The notes beneath the pieces were generated by a model. It worked only from the letters and a program-made list of their open reading frames with translations, had not been told where the DNA came from and did no database searches. The position numbers were made by a program, and so were the translations under genes. A stretch of DNA of 5,971 nt from Kiritimatiellales bacterium (GTDB taxonomy: Bacteria > Verrucomicrobiota > Kiritimatiellia > Kiritimatiellales > Pontiellaceae), in assembly GCA_030630445.1 (NCBI GenBank), contig DAOVNC010000237.1, positions 1-5,971 of the forward strand, read 5' to 3'. Of this stretch, positions 4,667 through 5,971 are shown one piece after another; position 1 is the stretch's first letter, and each line of letters begins with the position of its first letter.

Positions 4667-5971
4667 CTAGACTTCGATGCCGTATTCTTCGGGAAGAAAC
4701 TTGTCGGCATCCGGTTCGGCCAACATTTCCTCGATGAGGACGCTCTCGGTTCTTGGCATGTCTTCGAGTGCCATTTCCATGATGTCGATCCAGGGTTCTT
4801 CGCGTTCGGCCACGCTGACTTTCTTGTTCTCGATACCGTCGCGCAGTTCGTTGATTGCGGCTTCCGAGGCCAGCAAGGTTTGTTCGTACGGATCGTTCGA
4901 TTGGGCAATCTTTTCAGAGATGCGCAGTACGACATCCGGACGCAGAATATAGGCTTGGGCGTCGATCGGGGCGTCGGAGTCGGTTAGCCAGTCGCGCAGT
5001 TGCCGGGCTCCGCCCTCCGTTTTTGCGGCGGTATTCATCAGTCGGCAATCGTAGACGAGCTGTTCCATGGAAACCACGGGAGCTTTTCCGCTGAGTAGCT
5101 GAACGTCTTGTACAGACTCGTTGGACCAGCAGTCGCAGACCGCCATGGCAATGTTGCCCACCGGGCTCATGTGGGCGCAGGCGGCCGATTTCCCTTCCAT
5201 GGAAATAGGAATTCCGGTGAGTGCCTTGAGGAACGGCCCTTCGTAGGCGCAATCCTTGCTTGGGCCGACTGCCCCGGCGGTCATGGCTACCAAGGTGCGC
5301 GGAACAGATGCCGCGCGAATCACGGCGGCGAAGACGGTCGGGATCATCTTCTTGTCGGCCAGCACCATCGCCGTGTTGGCGAAGCCACAGGCGCTGTCGC
5401 CGGCAGGGACGATGTTCTGCCGTGTGCATTCCGCTACGATATGCTCCCAGAGGAATTTCATGTCGCGGGCGCCGAGTACGCCCAGTGCAAAGATAGCCTT
5501 GCGCAGGTCGCCGTTCACCAGGGCGTCGTCGCACAGTTCTTTTCCTCCGGTGGATTCTATGGAGATCATGTCCGCTCCGGCGGCACCTGCGCCGGCGAAG
5601 ATGGTTTTCATGGCTTCCCAGTATTTCCCCTGCCGCATGAGCGGGGGGCGCACAAACTCGCGCACATCGTTGGGGGTGAAGCGCAGTGCGCTTTTGAGGC
5701 CATGTTTGTCTTGGGCCTCGTCCATGGCATCGGCCAGCAGGCGGGTGAGTTCGAGGCCCCATTCGGGGCGGTTGGTCATGTCCGGCAGGGTTTCGAATTC
5801 CACAAGCACACCGGGCGCTTCGAGTTCAACGGCGCGCTGTAGAACGCCGGTGATCATTTCCTGATAGTGCCAGCGGACCTTGTCCCAGGAGGATTCGTTG
5901 ATATCTATCGGGGGAAGGGTAAAGTTGATCTCCGGCACTACGGTACCCGCTCCTAGAGCGAGGTCCCGACC
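4667..5971 (-). CDS. mtaB: Methanol:corrinoid methyltransferase MtaB family (5' partial at window edge)
   Basis: This enzyme activates methanol at a zinc site and methylates the Co(I) corrinoid of its partner MtaC in the cytoplasm. Family signatures visible (numbered from the GTG at 5938): 'PEINFTLPP' at 2-10, 'DMISIESTGGKE' at 123-134, 'GDSACGFANTAMVLADKKMIP' region at 180-200, and 'GPSKDCAYEGPFLKALTG' at 225-242. Predicted zinc ligands are E128, C184 and C230; the E-to-C spacing of 56 equals that of Glu164 and Cys220 in Methanosarcina MtaB as I remember it, with Cys269 as the third. The GTG at 5938 is not the true start: the frame stays open to the edge and reads 'GRDLALGAGTVV' into 'PEIN', matching the conserved MtaB N-terminus, so roughly 25-30 residues lie beyond the window. 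The AGGAG at 5950-5954 is therefore probably coincidental. It ends with TAG at 4667-4669. It is probably the first or an early gene of the operon. Confidence 0.92.
   Translation of the reverse strand, partial: GRDLALGAGTVVPEINFTLPPIDINESSWDKVRWHYQEMITGVLQRAVELEAPGVLVEFETLPDMTNRPEWGLELTRLLADAMDEAQDKHGLKSALRFTPNDVREFVRPPLMRQGKYWEAMKTIFAGAGAAGADMISIESTGGKELCDDALVNGDLRKAIFALGVLGARDMKFLWEHIVAECTRQNIVPAGDSACGFANTAMVLADKKMIPTVFAAVIRAASVPRTLVAMTAGAVGPSKDCAYEGPFLKALTGIPISMEGKSAACAHMSPVGNIAMAVCDCWSNESVQDVQLLSGKAPVVSMEQLVYDCRLMNTAAKTEGGARQLRDWLTDSDAPIDAQAYILRPDVVLRISEKIAQSNDPYEQTLLASEAAINELRDGIENKKVSVAEREEPWIDIMEMALEDMPRTESVLIEEMLAEPDADKFLPEEYGIEV

Noticed and set aside
4914..5762. 282-codon minus-strand frame and long plus-strand frames overlapping mtaB
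   Set aside because: They are Arg/Pro-rich or low-complexity shadows in other frames of a clearly recognised gene.
5939..5955. AGGAG 11 bases before the GTG at 5938 as the MtaB ribosome site
   Set aside because: The upstream frame is open and matches the conserved MtaB N-terminus, so the real start is further upstream.

Overview
The window carries a one-carbon methyl-transfer locus on the minus strand, most likely for methanol. Reading 5'->3' on that strand, the order is: a methanol:corrinoid methyltransferase (MtaB family, cut by the right edge of the window), a CobW/COG0523 GTPase, a MtaC-type corrinoid protein, a reductive activator of corrinoid proteins (2Fe-2S plus ASKHA ATPase, RACo type), and a DUF1638 protein. 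The left ~420 bases hold the end of an unrelated, AT-rich, plus-strand reading frame that I do not recognise.

The locus works as a logical unit. MtaB uses a zinc site to move the methyl group of methanol onto the Co(I) corrinoid of MtaC. RACo uses low-potential electrons and ATP to rescue MtaC when its cobalt is accidentally oxidised to Co(II). The CobW GTPase is a probable metal or cofactor chaperone. DUF1638 is a conserved companion of unknown role. No second methyltransferase (MtaA, or a tetrahydrofolate methyltransferase) is present, so where the methyl group goes cannot be read here.

The organism is probably an anaerobic bacterium of moderate GC content: good Shine-Dalgarno in places, bacterial-length corrinoid protein, RACo-type activator instead of archaeal RamA. 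The species is not identifiable. Two intergenic repeats built on a 9-base period (TTCCGTGTN / TTCGTGTNN units) resemble dispersed repeats I recall from PVC-group and other environmental genomes; that is only a weak taxonomic hint.

Region by region: 1-468, foreign-looking partial gene. 427-484, repeat/hairpin between converging genes. 488-1231, DUF1638. 1241-1324, long inverted repeat. 1330-2964, RACo. 2970-3596, corrinoid protein with a strong ribosome site. 3687-4619, CobW GTPase with a suspicious linker. 4631-4657, hairpin. 4667-5971, MtaB. Besides the gene order, the most interesting points are the shared 9-base repeat architecture, the probable pair of compensating frameshifts in the CobW linker, and the abrupt composition change near base 420.
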